Source of the DNA: Datura wrightii
Lineage: Eukaryota > Streptophyta > Magnoliopsida > Solanales > Solanaceae
Length of the DNA: 64,000 bases
Reading direction: 5' to 3'
Assembly (NCBI GenBank): GCA_035772735.1
Contig: JASDFA010000003.1
Span: 57,594,501 to 57,658,500 of the forward strand
In this document: positions 24,745-35,354 of the stretch, in pieces
Numbering within the stretch: position 1 is the stretch's first letter
Layout: each line of letters begins with the position of its first letter
Notes under the pieces: model-generated
Databases searched by the model: none
Told to the model about the DNA's origin: nothing
The model's input: only the letters and a program-made list of their open reading frames with translations
Position numbers and translations under genes: made by a program

Positions 24745-26116
24745 TGATGAGCCCCGCAAGTGTACGGGTCGTACAAGTAATATAGTGGTCCTTTTTAAGA
24801 GCCGGATGTCGAACCCACAGGGACTGGACCAATTCAGCTAATTATCAAGTTCAAGTGTGATATTAAATACCGCAAGTGTTGATTATATAAGTTTTTGTAG
24901 AGTTAATTAAGTCTAAATGTGGTCAATGAAATACTTTGAATTAATTTAAGGAGCAACATAGAGTTAAAGCCGGATAATCATGTGATACTACGATTTGCAA
25001 TGGTTTAAGTATGAAACTATCAATTGTTATCTCACATAACTATAATTGCATGTTCATGGTCTTCCGAACCTCTAAACACGACAAACTAGCCTCACTACTA
25101 CATTGTGAGCGAGGATGCTAATTCTAGTTTGTGGGGAATTAACTACGTGGATGTGGTTTATGGGGTTATGCAATTAATTTGGGTACTTTTGTACCTCCAA
25201 CCATTTAACCCAACTTAGCTTCACAACTACTTCTAGGAGTGGTGGAGTGACAAATCTAAGCCGGTATCTTTCTATCTTCCCATTTTATCAACCAAGCAAG
25301 GTATTAGGTATATTTCTATCCTAACCACAAAATCTTATCAAAAGACAAGAACTTGCTTCCTACATCTTCCCTAGGTTTTCTTTCTCAAGCATTTGCCTAA
25401 GTTTAACGTGTGTGTTTTCATGGTGATCAATCATAAAAACAACCATAATTATGAATGCAAGACAAAACAACAACCAATAACTTAATTCCAAAATAAATAC
25501 GTAAAAACACAATCATAACTCATGGCTTCAACCCTAGAGGAAGGGTTATAGCCACTCATGTCTGTAAAATTACAAGCAAACATTGTTAAAGTAACATACT
25601 TACAAGAATTGGTAGAGGAGAAGATGAAATTAATGAACCCTAGGTGAGTTCTCCCACTTCTCCCTCACTCCTTGGCAGTTTTTCAGAAAATAAATCATGA
25701 CTTAATGTTTTTAGGAGCTAAGGGACCTATTTATAGTAAATGAGAATTGTGCAAAATTATGCCTATCGTAGAATGGCTCTGTGACATGGAGTGTATCGTG
25801 GAGCACTGCCTCCGTGACACGGAGTGTATCGCCGAGCACTGCCTCCGTGACACGGAGGTATCGCGGAAGCACTCTGGAAATCGCCCAATTTATTCCAACT
25901 TTGGTGTTTCGCTCCCGATATCATTCCTCCACTTCACCAAATCACAGGTTGGGTCCTCCAATGCATTATTTCCTTCAAAAACAAGTACTAATTATGTTGG
26001 TTAGTATATATTCACATTTACATAAAATCACATAAAAATGTATACAAATAAGTAGATAAACAAGACTAAATTGAGTTATAAGGTAGCACTTGGGCATGCA
26101 GTTATTCCCAAGATCA
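24745..26116 (-). repeat. D 3' LTR (1372 bp)
   Basis: In the sense direction it starts TGATCTTGGG and ends GGGGCTCATCA. Upstream of a TATA box (TATAAATAG, at 54670-54678 in the duplicate) are three CTCCGTG(T/A)CACGGAG-type palindromes (about 25780-25860). It differs from the 5' LTR in all of R-U5. Confidence 0.87.
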
Positions 26117-26153
26117 CAACCCCACACTTAAAGTATTGTTCGTCCTCGAACAA
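26117..26153 (-). promoter_or_regulatory. D polypurine tract and pre-PPT hairpin
   Basis: On the minus strand AAGTGTGGGGTTG (26117-26129) abuts the 3' LTR, preceded by TTGTTCGAGGACGAACAA (26136-26153), a perfect 7-bp stem with an AGGA loop. Confidence 0.75.
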
Positions 26154-27994
26154 ACCTTTTACATCTCATGCACATGAAGACTCAAACATAGCTAATTTAG
26201 CAAGACAATTCAAGCTACGACTACAATGACTATTTAAGATAGCAAGATAAAAATGGAGCATGCACGATTTAATCATTGAAATGAAATACAACTATGTTAA
26301 GACTTTCTAACCTTAAGAATCGACTCTCAATCTTAGCAAACTCATGCAAATCGACTGATCAAGCAATCCAACATGAATTATATCCTTCATTAAACATGTG
26401 CCCTCACAACAAGAGAGTTACCCATTTTCACACGCAAATTTTTAAATCACAACATGTATAGGTAAATGAAGAGAATTACGCTCACTCTCACAAAGAATTC
26501 ACATGCATCATGTAATGACCCATAAGCTTGCCCGTAGTGTTTTACTCCGCTAATTTAAGGATGTTTGAACGTAAGATCAAGTAGGACTTAATGGGTTATA
26601 ATGTAAGCTAAGGGAAGGGTAGGTACTATTCTGGCCAGTAATAGTGGCTATCTTCCCCAAAGCGCTTTTAATAACTTCCACCTTCATTAAGGACATCTCT
26701 TCTCTTACTTCACCCTCATTCTTTTCAATCTTGAATTTTTTTCTTCTTGTTCCCATTTCATTAAGCACACTCAGCTTAGTAGTAAGGACTACTTAAGAAT
26801 TGTTTTTTTCATTCGTTTATTTTCTTACTCCCTACTAATAATCAACCATTTTCACACAAGTGCACCTTTGTCCTTTTCTCAACTTTAACAACTTCTACTT
26901 TTCCTTCTATTTCACGCTTCTCACTCCTTCACTCTTTGGAATTTTTCACTTAAGCGCTTCGGAGTTTTGGATCAAATTCAAAGATAATGAAAGAAAAGGA
27001 TAAAGCTTATGTTGTAGCTATCAAAAATAGGCTTAAGGCTGAATGGGGCTCACTAGGAATCAACATTCAAGGTAGGTAAAATGAGGGATAACATTTAGGT
27101 TCATTCAAAGAAATGCCTAAATCATCTCCTACAGTCCACATCCTTCATTTCGTTTTATATACACACCAGGCAAGTTCTAAACATTCCACAATAGCACACA
27201 ATATTCGAAAAACTTACACTCTCAGCACATGCTCAATTCAAGACACATTCAGCAGACTCTTACTCAGCTAATCACAAGAATTCAGAATTAAGCTTCAATC
27301 GCATCGAGTCAAATTCAAGAGCCTAAGTGTCTCAAACAAAGTTATACACTTCTTACATGCTTCAACACTAACTACACTTGCATCTTACAATCATGTATAG
27401 CACATAACAAGAACATCAAGCCATCAATTAGCTATGGGTTCAAAAACCAAAACCTATTGACTAATTTTCCTCAAGACGGTCATCATCCATCCATCGTCGG
27501 AAATAGTCTCTAACTATGACTAAAAACACTATATATAGACAAAAGAAAAAAAATTTATTCTTCGGTTCAAAGACCCCCGTTGGAAAAGAACCGAAAAGAA
27601 AAACAAACGGGTGGTGAAGTCATGCTTAACTCAAATTTCTTTCCAATATGTATCAAGCACTACATTCACCAAAAACCATTAAGCACAAAATTTTTATATT
27701 TCCCTCACCCCACACTTAAATCATGATTTGTCCTCAAAGCATCTAATCCAAATTCAAAAGGGTGAGAAATACTCCCTGAGGCCTCTAGGCCTAGCTAATA
27801 GAATGTTTTTCTTTCTTTGAACACGTGGGAATTCAACCCCACACTTTTCCTCTTTCATTCTTCATAGCTTCCTCCCTGCTGGGTACTCAGACTTCCCCTG
27901 CATTTGTGCTTAAATCTCCACCATAAAAAAACAACAAGATGAAAATAAACAAAATCACACAAATGCAAGAAATTAAAATGGTACCTGTGTTACC
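26154..27994 (-). other. D non-coding 3' region
   Basis: No credible ORF. AAGTGTGGGGT, the polypurine-tract motif, recurs at 27707-27717 and 27836-27846. Blocks shared with the 3' region of B include ATGGATGGATGATGACCG, GCCTGGTGTGTAT and GTGAGGGCACATG. A 63-bp stretch near 27190-27250 is missing from the inverted duplicate. Confidence 0.7.
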
Positions 27995-28044
27995 CTTGGG
28001 TTGCCTCCCAAGCAGCGCCTAATTTTACGTCGCGACACGACGTA
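27995..28044 (-). promoter_or_regulatory. D two-hairpin module downstream of the ORF
   Basis: On the minus strand TACGTCGTGTCGCGACGTA (28026-28044, 7-bp stem) is followed by GGCGCTGC and CTTGGGAGGCAACCCAAG (27995-28012, 6-bp stem, loop AGGCAA). The same layout, with compensating stem changes, stands at 35355-35402 in B. Confidence 0.7.
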
Positions 28045-28102
28045 TCAAATTTCACCACTTTTCCCTCTACTTTGAGGATATGAATCTCACCCCTAATTTC
28101 TT

Positions 28103-29056
28103 CTATAATTTCCTCTTATGCTCTAGGGGTGGTGGTGAAAACCTTAAAGGACCAAGCAGTAGATGTCGCCTCTTACACTTGTTGGCCCTTAAGTAAGTGA
28201 AGTCGTTTTGTCTCTTAGATTCATCAAATTTCAGAATGTATGGGCCTTGTTCCTCCTCTAGACCTTTCTCTACAAGCTTGGAAGACTCTATTTCTAGGTT
28301 GTCAACCAAACTCAATGTCAAAAAATGCTTCGAGTGGGGTACAATACACCACAAATCTGAAACTGCATTTTTCTTGACTTCCTTACTTGTGTATACCTTC
28401 TCCACATCAACATCTATATCTCCATAAATGTCAAATGGTTGGTACTCTCTCTTTTCTTTAAAGAATGGATCGGCTATACATGTGAGACAATCATAGAGAC
28501 TCTTGGGCACTTCCAACAGTTGAGCTTGTTTCAAGAACTCACTCTTTTCTTCTCCTTGTAGTCCCTCCTGAGTATTGCATAAAACTGTCACTTGCAAATC
28601 AGAGCAAGCTTCAGCTTCAGCCCTCATCTCCATGAACTTGTTACTTATCATTTCTAGGGCCTCTCCATTTTCCTCTTGCTGAATTCTCAATGCTTCCATC
28701 TCCTCCTTCATTGCTTCTGTTTGCTCAAGGATCTGTTTTAGCATGTCTTCTATTTGAGCTTCGCGTTCCAAGTCCTCATTTTCATCATGCCTATATTCAA
28801 CAAAAACAACAGAAGGATCATAGTAGGGGCTTGGGGGAGGGGAGTATGCATTTGGACAGCCATCCCAATGGCCATCTTGACCACCACATATATTGCAAGA
28901 GTATGCATTTGGGCAACCATCCCAAAGGCCATTTTGACCACCACATGTATTGCAAGTATTACAATGTTTCCACAAGTGAGGTCCTCCACAATTCATACAA
29001 CACTCACCAAAATAAGAGTATCTACCATTTAACCCATTTATATTCCATGATGTCAT
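28103..29056 (-). CDS. D ORF: zinc-knuckle and coiled-coil protein, 317 residues
   Basis: It starts MTSWNINGLNGRYS shortly after the primer-binding site. Residues about 19-32 form a CX2CX3HX4C knuckle (CMNCGGPHLWKHC). Two 19-residue tandem modules follow (CNTCGGQNGLWDGC, CNICGGQDGHWDGC, each ending PNAYS), the first lacking the histidine. A short proline stretch leads to a long charged heptad-rich segment (about residues 95-165, LEREAQIEDMLKQILEQTEA). The C-terminal half is unfamiliar and ends in a basic stretch (KRQNDF ... KCKRRHLL). I do not recognise a named family. The knuckles suggest nucleic-acid binding and the coiled coil oligomerisation, as for a minimal gag. The frame is intact. Confidence 0.7.
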   Translation of the reverse strand: MTSWNINGLNGRYSYFGECCMNCGGPHLWKHCNTCNTCGGQNGLWDGCPNAYSCNICGGQDGHWDGCPNAYSPPPSPYYDPSVVFVEYRHDENEDLEREAQIEDMLKQILEQTEAMKEEMEALRIQQEENGEALEMISNKFMEMRAEAEACSDLQVTVLCNTQEGLQGEEKSEFLKQAQLLEVPKSLYDCLTCIADPFFKEKREYQPFDIYGDIDVDVEKVYTSKEVKKNAVSDLWCIVPHSKHFLTLSLVDNLEIESSKLVEKGLEEEQGPYILKFDESKRQNDFTYLRANKCKRRHLLLGPLRFSPPPLEHKRKL

Positions 29057-29190
29057 GTTAATAAGGGTATCAGATTAAAAACTAAAAATAAACTAAATCT
29101 AAAACTAATAAAGAAAAAAAAAAGTTTTTTCAACACTTAAAGAAATTTAAAAATCACACAAAAACAAAAAAATTCACTAAACTTCGCCAA

Positions 29191-29210
29191 GTCCCCGGCA
29201 ATGGCGCTAA
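29191..29210 (-). other. D primer-binding site, tRNA-Asp type
   Basis: Minus strand TTAGCGCCATTGCCGGGGAC. It matches the Athila-type tRNA-Asp site (as in B at 32816) with two changes and lies a few bases inside the LTR end at 29216. Confidence 0.8.
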
Positions 29211-29215
29211 AAACT

Positions 29216-30512
29216 TGTTCGGTGTTGTGGTGACTACACACAAGTGCGCGTGGTCGAACAAGTAGTAAAGTGGCTTAAGTAAAGCTAAGTATCGATCTCA
29301 CAAGGACTGAGCTACGGTACTAATTAACTTAAGTGTTAATGAACTATATCTTTAAGAATGCAAACAACCAAATAAATAATACTTTGAGAGTTTGAGTTTA
29401 CTAATTAATAAGAATCTAAGGCAAAATTATAAAGTGAGTCTGAACAATAGTAATGAGCAAGATGAGGTTAAAACGAACATGCAGGGAATTAATTTATCAA
29501 TACAATTCAGTTAATCATTCCTTCGTTTGCTAGTCAATAATTATTTCCTATGGATTGGAACTTTCGACTCCTATCCAACTTAAGAATCATGAGCCTTAAT
29601 CTACATTTCTGTGATAAAAGAATTTCATGTTCTAGCCATACATTCCCGATTCCTTAATTGACTAATAAGACTTTCAGATATATTTCTATTCTGAATGTAA
29701 ATCAATTCTCAATTTTCCAAACTAAGAAGAGATCATATCCTACCAATTCACATCTTTCCAATTTCGTTCCTTTTCAAAATCAAAATTGGATTTTTTAGAT
29801 ATACATTAACATTGGCCAAACATTAATGCAGTAAGAACAAGCATTGATAGAACAACATTTGAAGAAAAGATGAAAACTGAAATGATTAACAATTACATTC
29901 CACTACAATTGTTCTTAACCTCAGAAAGAAGTGAATTTAGCCACTCATTTGTGGATTTAACATCATCAAATAAGTAGAATTCATACACACAATTGAGATA
30001 AAAGAGAAAGAGATAGAGAAGAACCCTAAAATTTTTGTCCCCTCAACTGCCTATAACCCACGTTCTTGCTCAACCAAGTCAAAATGTTTAAAATAAAACC
30101 TAAGTGTGCTATTTATACTAGTGGGAATTTCTCCCGGAATAACAAGCAACGTGTCACGGAGTGTATCGCGGAGCGTTGCCTCCGTGACACGGTTTGTATT
30201 GCGGAGCACTGCCTCCGTGACACGGTGTGTATTGCTGCCTCCATGACACGGAGGTATCACGGAAGCCCTCTGGAAATCGCCTAATTTATACCAACTTTGG
30301 TGTTTCGCTCCTGATATCATTCCTCCACTTCACCAAATGATAGATTGGGTCCTCCAATGCATTATTTCCTTCAAAAACAAAGACTAATCATGTTGGTTAA
30401 TATTTATTCTCATTTATATAAAAAGGCATGAAAATGTACATAATTAAATACATAAACAAGAAAAAACTAAGTTATAAAGTATCACTCTGGCATGTAATTA
30501 TGCCCAAGATCA
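29216..30512 (-). repeat. D 5' LTR (1297 bp), chimeric
   Basis: The outer part (U3, about 30180-30512) resembles the 3' LTR of D. From about the TATA box (30109-30117) inward it follows the B LTR instead: sense GTATAAATAGCACACTTAGG and the downstream R-U5 text. The switch falls among the CTCCGTGACACG repeats at about 30150-30260. Confidence 0.8.
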
Positions 30513-30517
30513 ATAAC
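30513..30517. repeat. Target-site duplication of D, right copy
   Basis: ATAAC, identical to 24740-24744. Confidence 0.85.
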
Positions 30518-31128
30518 CATACATAAATCATGAGGAACAGTGGGAGATTCTTATAACCGACATACCCCATATGAGCATACATGGAGCCCGACCTGTAAAC
30601 CCGTAGTCATAAGGGTGTTCATACCTTGCTAAGGGTAGAACCATGAAAGAGGTGTGATCTCACAATTGAGGGCCCATTTGGTAAAGAGGACTGTGACATG
30701 GAGGTCCCATCATGGCTATATTGGTGCGTACTTCTGAGACTCAAGGCATGCTTGGACCCCAGGTCTACTCGGTGTTAAATACTACTACCAAAACATATAT
30801 AGTGGTCATAGGATAATATATATGAGATTCATAGGCTAGTTAAAATCATGATAATCATAAGCATGCTTGAAATACGTGAACTAGCCATGAAAGTAAGGCC
30901 TCTGAGTCGGCCATGATCATAAATCATAAATCGTGAGGTTCATGCACACTGGTAAAATATGTATATACTTGATATCCATAAGTTTATGATGAGAATATGA
31001 GAGAAATATATCATAAGTCATAAATCATAATGGGTTAATGAACATCAAAATCGAAGTAGAATCATAACTTGATTTATCATAAAACATACATAATTGGGCA
31101 TAGTTTTGTAGAAAATTTAAATCTAAAT
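30518..31128 (-). repeat. G1 5' LTR, middle part
   Basis: It continues the LTR interrupted at 24744 and aligns loosely with the G2 LTR at about 22140-22850. It ends at TAAAT (31124-31128), where A2 begins. The outer third of this LTR is not found beyond A2. Confidence 0.75.
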
Positions 31129-31339
31129 TGTTATACCCCGCGGAATTACCGGCACCTAGATGGCCTATTCGCACGTTGGTTAAGCATATTTGAAGGCCAT
31201 ACGTGTTAGGGAAAGGCCCGGGAAAAGATCGGACGAGAAACCTGTCGAACCATTGCGGAAGGAGCCGAGGCAGAGCCCCTGCGCGATGGCAGCGTGTCAC
31301 AGAGGTGAGGCCTCCGCGTTGGCTCCGTGAAACGTTGCC
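31129..31339 (+). repeat. A2 5' LTR, first 211 bp
   Basis: TGTTATACCCC at 31129 matches the LTR starts at 48942 (same strand) and 4230 and 12028 (opposite strand). It ends in the TTGCC duplicated by B. Confidence 0.9.
31335..31339. repeat. Target-site duplication of B, left copy
   Basis: TTGCC, repeated at 41297-41301. Confidence 0.93.
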
Positions 31340-32809
31340 TGATCTTGGGCAGATTTATATGCCCAAGTGATACTCAAACGTATCATTTTTACCTTTTTTG
31401 TTGTGCAATGTGTATATAATATCATGTAATTGGTAATAAAATGCGAATTTATACTAACCAACATGATTAGCATTTGTTTTGCAAATAAAGGTGATTTTTA
31501 GGAGCTAAAATGCATGTTGGAACTATGTCGGAGTTGGACTTGGATGCAAGCGTGGAAAAGACCTTGGAATGCAGGATTTATAGGGGCTCCGCGATGGCTC
31601 CGTGCCACGCTACCATCGCGGTAGCATACTGCCTGAGCATGAATTAATTTGGCAATTTCCAGTGTACCTGCACGTCAGCTCCGTGGCACGGAGATAGGCC
31701 TCCGCGATGGCCTCCGTGCCACGTTGAGGTTAAATTACCGGACCCTGGAAATTCCAGTGAGGGTCCGCGTCCACGCCGTGTCACGGAGGCAGTGCTCCGC
31801 GTTGGCCTCCGTGACACGTTGCTTGTTATTCCGGGAAAAATTTCCCACTAGTATAAATAGCACACTTAGGTTTATTTTAATTAGTTTTTAGTTTTTAGTT
31901 TTTAGTTTTTAGTTTTTAGACTGAGTTCAGAAGTGGAGAGCAGGAACGTGGGTTAGTAGCAGTTGAAGATTGGAAAAGCTAAGGGATTTCTTCTCTTCTT
32001 TTCTTCTTTCTTTCAATTGTAAGTATAATTTACACTCATTTTAGGATGATCAATCCAAGAATGAGTGGCTAATTCTCTTTCTTGCTGAGGTTTTGAACAT
32101 GTGTAACGAATTTTGATTGTAAATGATATGGTTTTATTCTTCTTCTTTAATGTTGTTCTATTAATTCTTGTTCTTTACTGCATTAGTGATTGGCCAACAT
32201 TAATGTATATCTAAAAAGTCCAATTTCACTCGAAAGAGCAAGAAATTGGAAAGTTGTGAATTAATAGGGTATTGTTCTTAACTTGATTTGGGAAAATTGG
32301 GTTTTGATGTGCTTTCCTGATAGAAATATACTTGAAAGCCGTATTAGTCAATTTAGGAACCTGAATTGTAGTGCTAGGTCATAAATTGCATTTGATCACA
32401 GAAATGTAGACGGATGGTTTATGATTCTAAAGTGAAATTAAATACGAGAGTTTTAATTTTTAGGCAAATGTTCTTGGCTAGCAACTTGAAGAAGAGAATT
32501 AACCAAAATTATCATGATTATCAAGTTCATTACTTGTTCTTAACCTTGGCATGTTCATATCCATTGTCTGAATTCACAAGTAAATAGTGTTATTAATTGT
32601 AGTATATAGTTTAGAAACAAAAACTCAATTAACCCTTGGTTACGTTGTTGTTAGCATAATTAGAAGTTAAATAGAAATATAGTAAATTAGGCAATTTTAC
32701 ATATCTTGAGCCTCCTTGGATCGATACTTGGCTACTTAGCCACTTTATTATTTGTTTGACCACGTGCACTTGCATGTCGGTTTTTACCCGTAGCCCAAAG
32801 CACCGAGCA
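31340..32809 (+). repeat. B 5' LTR (1470 bp)
   Basis: Matches 39834-41296. U3 holds three palindrome blocks (about 31588-31622, 31670-31726, 31777-31818); the last has perfect 14-bp arms. The TATA box TATAAATAG is at 31852-31860. A 7-bp tandem repeat (AGTTTTT) at about 31880-31918 has one unit more than in the 3' LTR. A strong splice-donor match ATT|GTAAGTAT stands at 32019. Confidence 0.92.
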
Positions 32810-32815
32810 AGTTTT

Positions 32816-32833
32816 TGGCGCCGTTGCCGGGGA
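32816..32833 (+). other. B primer-binding site, tRNA-Asp
   Basis: TGGCGCCGTTGCCGGGGA is complementary to the 3' end of plant tRNA-Asp, the primer used by Athila-type elements. The leader continues to 33059, with a 3' splice-site-like TATTTTGCAG ending at 32933. Confidence 0.9.
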
Positions 32834-33059
32834 GGCTAGGCGATTTGTAAAATTTTGTTTAGTGTAAATTTACTGTATTTGTATTTTTATTTTCTTAAGT
32901 GTTAACAACTTGGTCTTAGCCTGTATTTTGCAGATTTTGTTTCTGTGAACACTGGCAAGGGACAAAGATTTGGTGGAATCTTACTTATAGCCTGAATGGG
33001 AATTTCATAGTCAACGTAGAGAAGCTCTTCGAAAGAAGCTGCAGTTGCTTAAACAGTCT

Positions 33060-34646
33060 ATGATGGAGCAACCAAATCCACCAGTTGTTAGGGTAGTTTT
33101 AGTGCCCGATGAAGCAGCAGCAAGGCCGGTTCGCGAGGTGGCAATCCCACACGCTAATAATGTACATTCTAGCATCTGCAAACCAGAGCCTGGAGGGAGG
33201 TTTGAATTAAAGCAGAATATGGTGCAACTTTTGCACACAAGCGGGCAATTTACCGGTCTCCCTCACGAAGATCCACAACAACATCTCCAGAACTTTTTGG
33301 AGATAAGTGACACTTATATACCCGCTGGAGTGTCACCCGATTATGTTCGGCTCACCTTATTTCCATTTTCCTTACTTGGTGAAGCCAAGAGGTGGTTAAA
33401 AGCTGAACCACCCAACTCTATATCAACGTGGGATGATCTTGCACGGAAGTTTCTTATTAGATTTTTCCCTTCTGGTAAAACAGCCAGACTTAGGAGTCAA
33501 ATCCTAAGTTTTAAACAGAAGGAGGGAGAAAATCTATATCAAGCCTGAGAAAGATTCAAATCCATGTTGCGGGACTGTCCTCACCATCATCAGTCCAATG
33601 AGGTGTTGGTACACACTTTTATTGAGGGTTTGGAACCCCACACTAAAATTCTGTTAGATTCAGCAGCTGGAGGGCAAGCGCTGGAGAAGACCTATGAGGA
33701 GCTGTACACTTTGCTCAACCGAATTTCACAAGGCAATCCAGAATGGAATGCAGATTCTTCAAGAGGTGGAGCAAGGAAAGCAGCTGGAGTGCTTGGAGTG
33801 GATGGATTCACAGCTATCGCTGCACAGATAGCTGCTTTGCAAAATCAGTTAAACACTCACTTCAGCAATATAAATTTGAACCAGCCTTCAGCTTCAGTCA
33901 ATGCAGTTCAACAGATGTGGTGTGAAGTGTGTGGTAGTAGTGAGCATTCAGCTGAATGCTGTAGTGCAAATCCTGATTCTGTTAACTTTGTGGGCAATGC
34001 ACAGAGAAATCAACAACAGTTTGGTGGTGGCTACAACTCAAATTGGAGGAACCATCCGAATTTTTCGTGGGGTAGCAACAATCAACAAGGCCAGAGTTCA
34101 GGGCAGGGTATGCACAGAAACCAAGGAGGGCAACAAAATTATCAAGCTCAATTCAGAAATCATAATGCCCCTCCTCCACCACCATCACCGACTATTGAGG
34201 AGATGTTCAAAACCATGATCGCTAATCAGGCACAATTGCAGGTTGACTATGTCAAATTGGCAGCCGAAGTGAAGAACAATCAATTGGCGACCAAGGCTCT
34301 TGAATATCAGTTTGGGCAATTTGCTAGTGCCCAAAATACTAGACCCACAGGAGGACTACCTAGCGACACGGATCCAAATCCAAAGCAGGTAAATGCAGTG
34401 ACCACGAGGAGTGGTTTACAATTAAAGGAGGTGGAACCGGAAAGACCGCCTCAAAAGTCAGGAGCAGCAGATGTTGAGGGAGAGCAAAGTTCTGATAAGG
34501 GGAAGACTAAAGAAGCTGAACCAGAAAGGCCTCCACCCCCGTTCCCTCAACGACTTAAGAAACACAAGGAGGAGGCGTGTTTCCAGAAATTCGTGGAGGT
34601 ACTTAAACAGGTACATGTTAACTTACCTCTTGTTGATGTCTTGTAG
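33060..34646 (+). pseudogene. B gag (Athila type)
   Basis: The first in-frame ATG is at 33060, and the open frame extends a little upstream without an ATG. The Athila-like gag core includes LTLFPFSLLGEAKRWL, STWDDLARKFLIRFFP and a matching second half (FIEGLEPHTKILLDSAAGG). One zinc knuckle CEVCGSSEHSAECC lies at 33921-33962. A proline-rich segment leads into Glu/Pro/Lys repeats. A TGA at 33546-33548 replaces the Trp usual in YQAWERF, and a TAG at 34644-34646 ends the segment. Structural protein that would package RNA; not translatable whole without readthrough. Confidence 0.9.
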
Positions 34647-35344
34647 GGAGTGCCGAGATATGCGAAGTATATTAAAGACATCGTGGCTAACAAAAGTCGT
34701 TTGACTGAGTATGCCACGGTAGCTTTAACGGAAGAATGCACTTCCCGTATTTAGAATAGGTTGCCCACAAAACTGAAAGACCCTGGAAGTTTCACTATCC
34801 AGCTGACTATTGGGCAAAGTATCCGAGCGCGTGGATTATGCGACTTGGGGGCAAGTATAAATCTGATGCCATTTCGGTATTCAGAAAGTTAGGTCTAGGG
34901 AGTCCTAGACCTACAACGGTAATCTTGAAGCTAGCAGACAGGTCTTTGGCTAAGCCGGATGGCATTGTTGAGGATGTGTTAGTGCAAGTAGGCTCCCTCA
35001 TTTTTCCGGTCGATTTTATTGTTCTGGACTTTGAACCAGATGCTGAAGTCCCATTTATTTTGGGACGACCCTTTCTGGCAACCGGAAAGGCATTAATTGA
35101 TGTAGTTGCGGGTCAACTCACGATGCGAGCACATGACAAGGTCGAAGTGTTCGATGTGTACAAGGTACCTAAGCTTCCGACTGTTTATAAGGATCTCTCG
35201 GTGATCAACATAATTGATCATGGGAATGCAAATGGATTGAGTGATTCCCGAGAGTTACTAGGTAGGCCACCGGACAAGGTAGAGCACTACTGGGGGGATG
35301 ATCATGATCGGGACAAATCGTCCATCTCCCTAGTAGATAAATGA
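34647..35344 (+). pseudogene. B aspartic protease
   Basis: Same frame as gag: RYAKYIKDIV, a TAG at 34752-34754, then LKDPGSFTIQ and the active site CDLGASINLMP at 34839. A one-base loss at about 34870 shifts the frame right after the active site. The rest follows in the next frame (FRKLGLGSPRPTTV ... VPFILGRPFLATGKALIDV) to a TGA at 35342-35344. The ATG at 34838 is an artefact of the shifted frame. The polyprotein stops here, where autonomous Athila elements continue into RT. Confidence 0.88.
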
Positions 35345-35354
35345 GCTTAAAGGA

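Larger units (their letters stand above)
24745..30512 (-). mobile_element. D: short non-autonomous Athila-related LTR element inserted in the G1 LTR
   Basis: A 5.77-kb element with TG...CA ends, a perfect 5-bp target duplication, a tRNA-Asp-like primer site, a polypurine tract and one 317-residue ORF. It has no protease, RT, RNase H or integrase, so it would need enzymes supplied in trans. Its two LTRs are strikingly different in the R-U5 part. Its non-coding 3' region shares many blocks with B. Confidence 0.88.

Noticed and set aside
28690..29061. ORFs on the plus strand across the zinc-knuckle repeats of D
   Set aside because: Antisense shadows of the D ORF; the repeat makes both strands open.
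31649..31891. 80-codon ORF repeated in all B LTRs (31649, 40143, 58732)
   Set aside because: It runs over the palindrome array and TATA box of U3, and its repetition follows from LTR identity.
34838..35344. ATG at 34838 as the start of a separate 168-residue protein
   Set aside because: The ATG lies in the wrong frame over the protease active site; a one-base loss explains the apparent new ORF.
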